DNA of 64,000 nt from an uncultured Tenacibaculum sp. (GTDB lineage Bacteria; Bacteroidota; Bacteroidia; Flavobacteriales; Flavobacteriaceae): NCBI RefSeq assembly GCF_947494125.1, contig NZ_CANLTU010000008.1, positions 62,001-126,000 on the forward strand. Direction: 5' to 3'. The notes beneath the pieces were generated by a model. That model did no database searches, was not told the DNA's origin, and was given only the letters and a program-made list of their open reading frames with translations. Both the position numbers and the translations under genes were made by a program. Position 1 is the stretch's first letter; every line of letters starts with the position of its first letter. This document shows, piece after piece, positions 63,368 to 64,000 of the stretch.

Positions 63368-64000
63368 TTATCCAAACACAAACCTCAATCGATCCCCTGT
63401 CGTTTTTTGAGCAAGTATATTAATCCCTTTTTCAAAAATTTGTAACACTCGCGGATAACCTCCTGTAACTTGACAATCCCTTATTAATACAATTAACTTT
63501 CCTGAAGGCGTTAATTGTACTGTACCTGGTAATACCCCAGAAGTCAGCATAGAATCAAAACTATTAGGCATAGCTTCGTTGAGTCGATAGCCCATACGGT
63601 TGTTATCAGAAGAAATCGTAAATACTGTTTCTTGTAACAATGTGATTTGTTCTGAAGAAAGCAAATCAAATTCTGGACCTTTAAAACACTTGATACTTTC
63701 CGAAGTAAAATGTTGCTGATTTATTTTAACAGCAGCGAAGCTTCTTTGCAACTGGCCCTCTTTGGCTGCAATTGGTAAAATCGTTCCTTTTCTTAAGATA
63801 AAATCAGGCGTGATTCCCTTATAAAAACTTCGGCTGTTTAAAAATTGTTCAGACTGTATGCCTCCCGAAACTCCAATATAGGTTCGTACTCCATAATTTC
63901 TTTTTCCAAAAGACAACACTGTACCTTTCACAACTCTTTGTACTGAGTTTAACTTGATAAGTACATCTTCCAATTTAGGAGAAAAATCAGCTCCAGTAAT
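63368..64000 (-). CDS. pxpC: 5-oxoprolinase subunit C-like (PxpC/KipA) protein, N-terminus outside the window
   Basis: The frame is open to the right edge (…ITGADFSPKLEDVLIKL), so the first ~80 residues are missing. Visible are YGVRTYIGVSGGIQSEQFLN, RMGYRLNEAMPNSFDSMLTS and TPSGKLIVLIRDCQVTGGYP, which are biotin-carboxylase-like carboxyltransferase (AHS2) motifs. With PxpA and PxpB it would open 5-oxoproline to glutamate using ATP; the partners are beyond the edge. KipA-type regulatory function is an older name for this family. Confidence 0.88.
   Translation of the reverse strand: MTGADFSPKLEDVLIKLNSVQRVVKGTVLSFGKRNYGVRTYIGVSGGIQSEQFLNSRSFYKGITPDFILRKGTILPIAAKEGQLQRSFAAVKINQQHFTSESIKCFKGPEFDLLSSEQITLLQETVFTISSDNNRMGYRLNEAMPNSFDSMLTSGVLPGTVQLTPSGKLIVLIRDCQVTGGYPRVLQIFEKGINILAQKTTGDRLRFVFG

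Overview
The window looks like a chromosome segment of a Flavobacteriaceae member (Bacteroidota), probably close to Tenacibaculum or Polaribacter. The evidence is the very low G+C, repeated TAnnTTTG -7 promoter motifs without clear Shine-Dalgarno sequences, a GldA gliding-motility ATPase, a DnaE with a fused N-terminal exonuclease, and Bacteroidota-typical families (DUF3857, DUF5686, DUF4407, BlaI/M56 pairs, Porin_10-like and tail-fibre-like secreted proteins). Genus assignment is inference; no 16S rRNA is present.

Layout. 0-7.7 kb is accessory: an AraC-type regulator, a decayed tRNA-Leu copy with its hairpin, a GG-leader-like peptide, a LytTR regulator with a probable operator in front of a CPBP protease, a tandem palindromic repeat array, two GNAT genes sharing a duplicated leader, and a secreted protein. 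It ends at an intact tRNA-Leu(UAG). 7.8-27.7 kb is mostly conserved: M20 dipeptidase, BlaI/M56 pair with two operator palindromes, DUF4407, three tandem DUF3857 proteins, Lrp plus a methionine gamma-lyase-like enzyme, NhaC, a porin, RNase HII and a nucleoid-associated protein. 27.8-34.8 kb holds three tandem secreted tail-fibre-like paralogues, a PhnA-like protein, RimM-S16 and a cold-shock protein. 35-39.7 kb is dnaE plus a small coupled gene.

39.7-47.3 kb is a second accessory region. Four minus-strand genes of unknown function lie head to tail, three of them directly followed by a conserved ~50-bp element and the fourth by one about 145 bp downstream. A second palindromic array lies before a DUF6261-like gene, and a lipoprotein gene follows. 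47.4-64 kb returns to conserved genes: hydrolase-gldA-folA-small protein-thyA, a Cys-rich GG-leader peptide, a NupC-type transporter fused to a secreted domain, a bifunctional nuclease, etfBA, PDH E1 beta, DUF5686, soluble and membrane pyrophosphatases, a secreted protein and a partial pxpC-like gene.

The strongest unexplained signals are two repeat families. One is a ~50-bp hairpin element (core CTAGTCtctGACTAG). It occurs nine times, each time 3' of a gene and in that gene's orientation, and it sometimes supplies the stop codon. The other is a pair of arrays of five hairpins with an exact 41-bp period and covarying stem arms, in inverted orientation at 4.4 and 45.0 kb. Both families occur only in the two accessory regions. 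No transposase, integrase or cas gene is present here to explain them.
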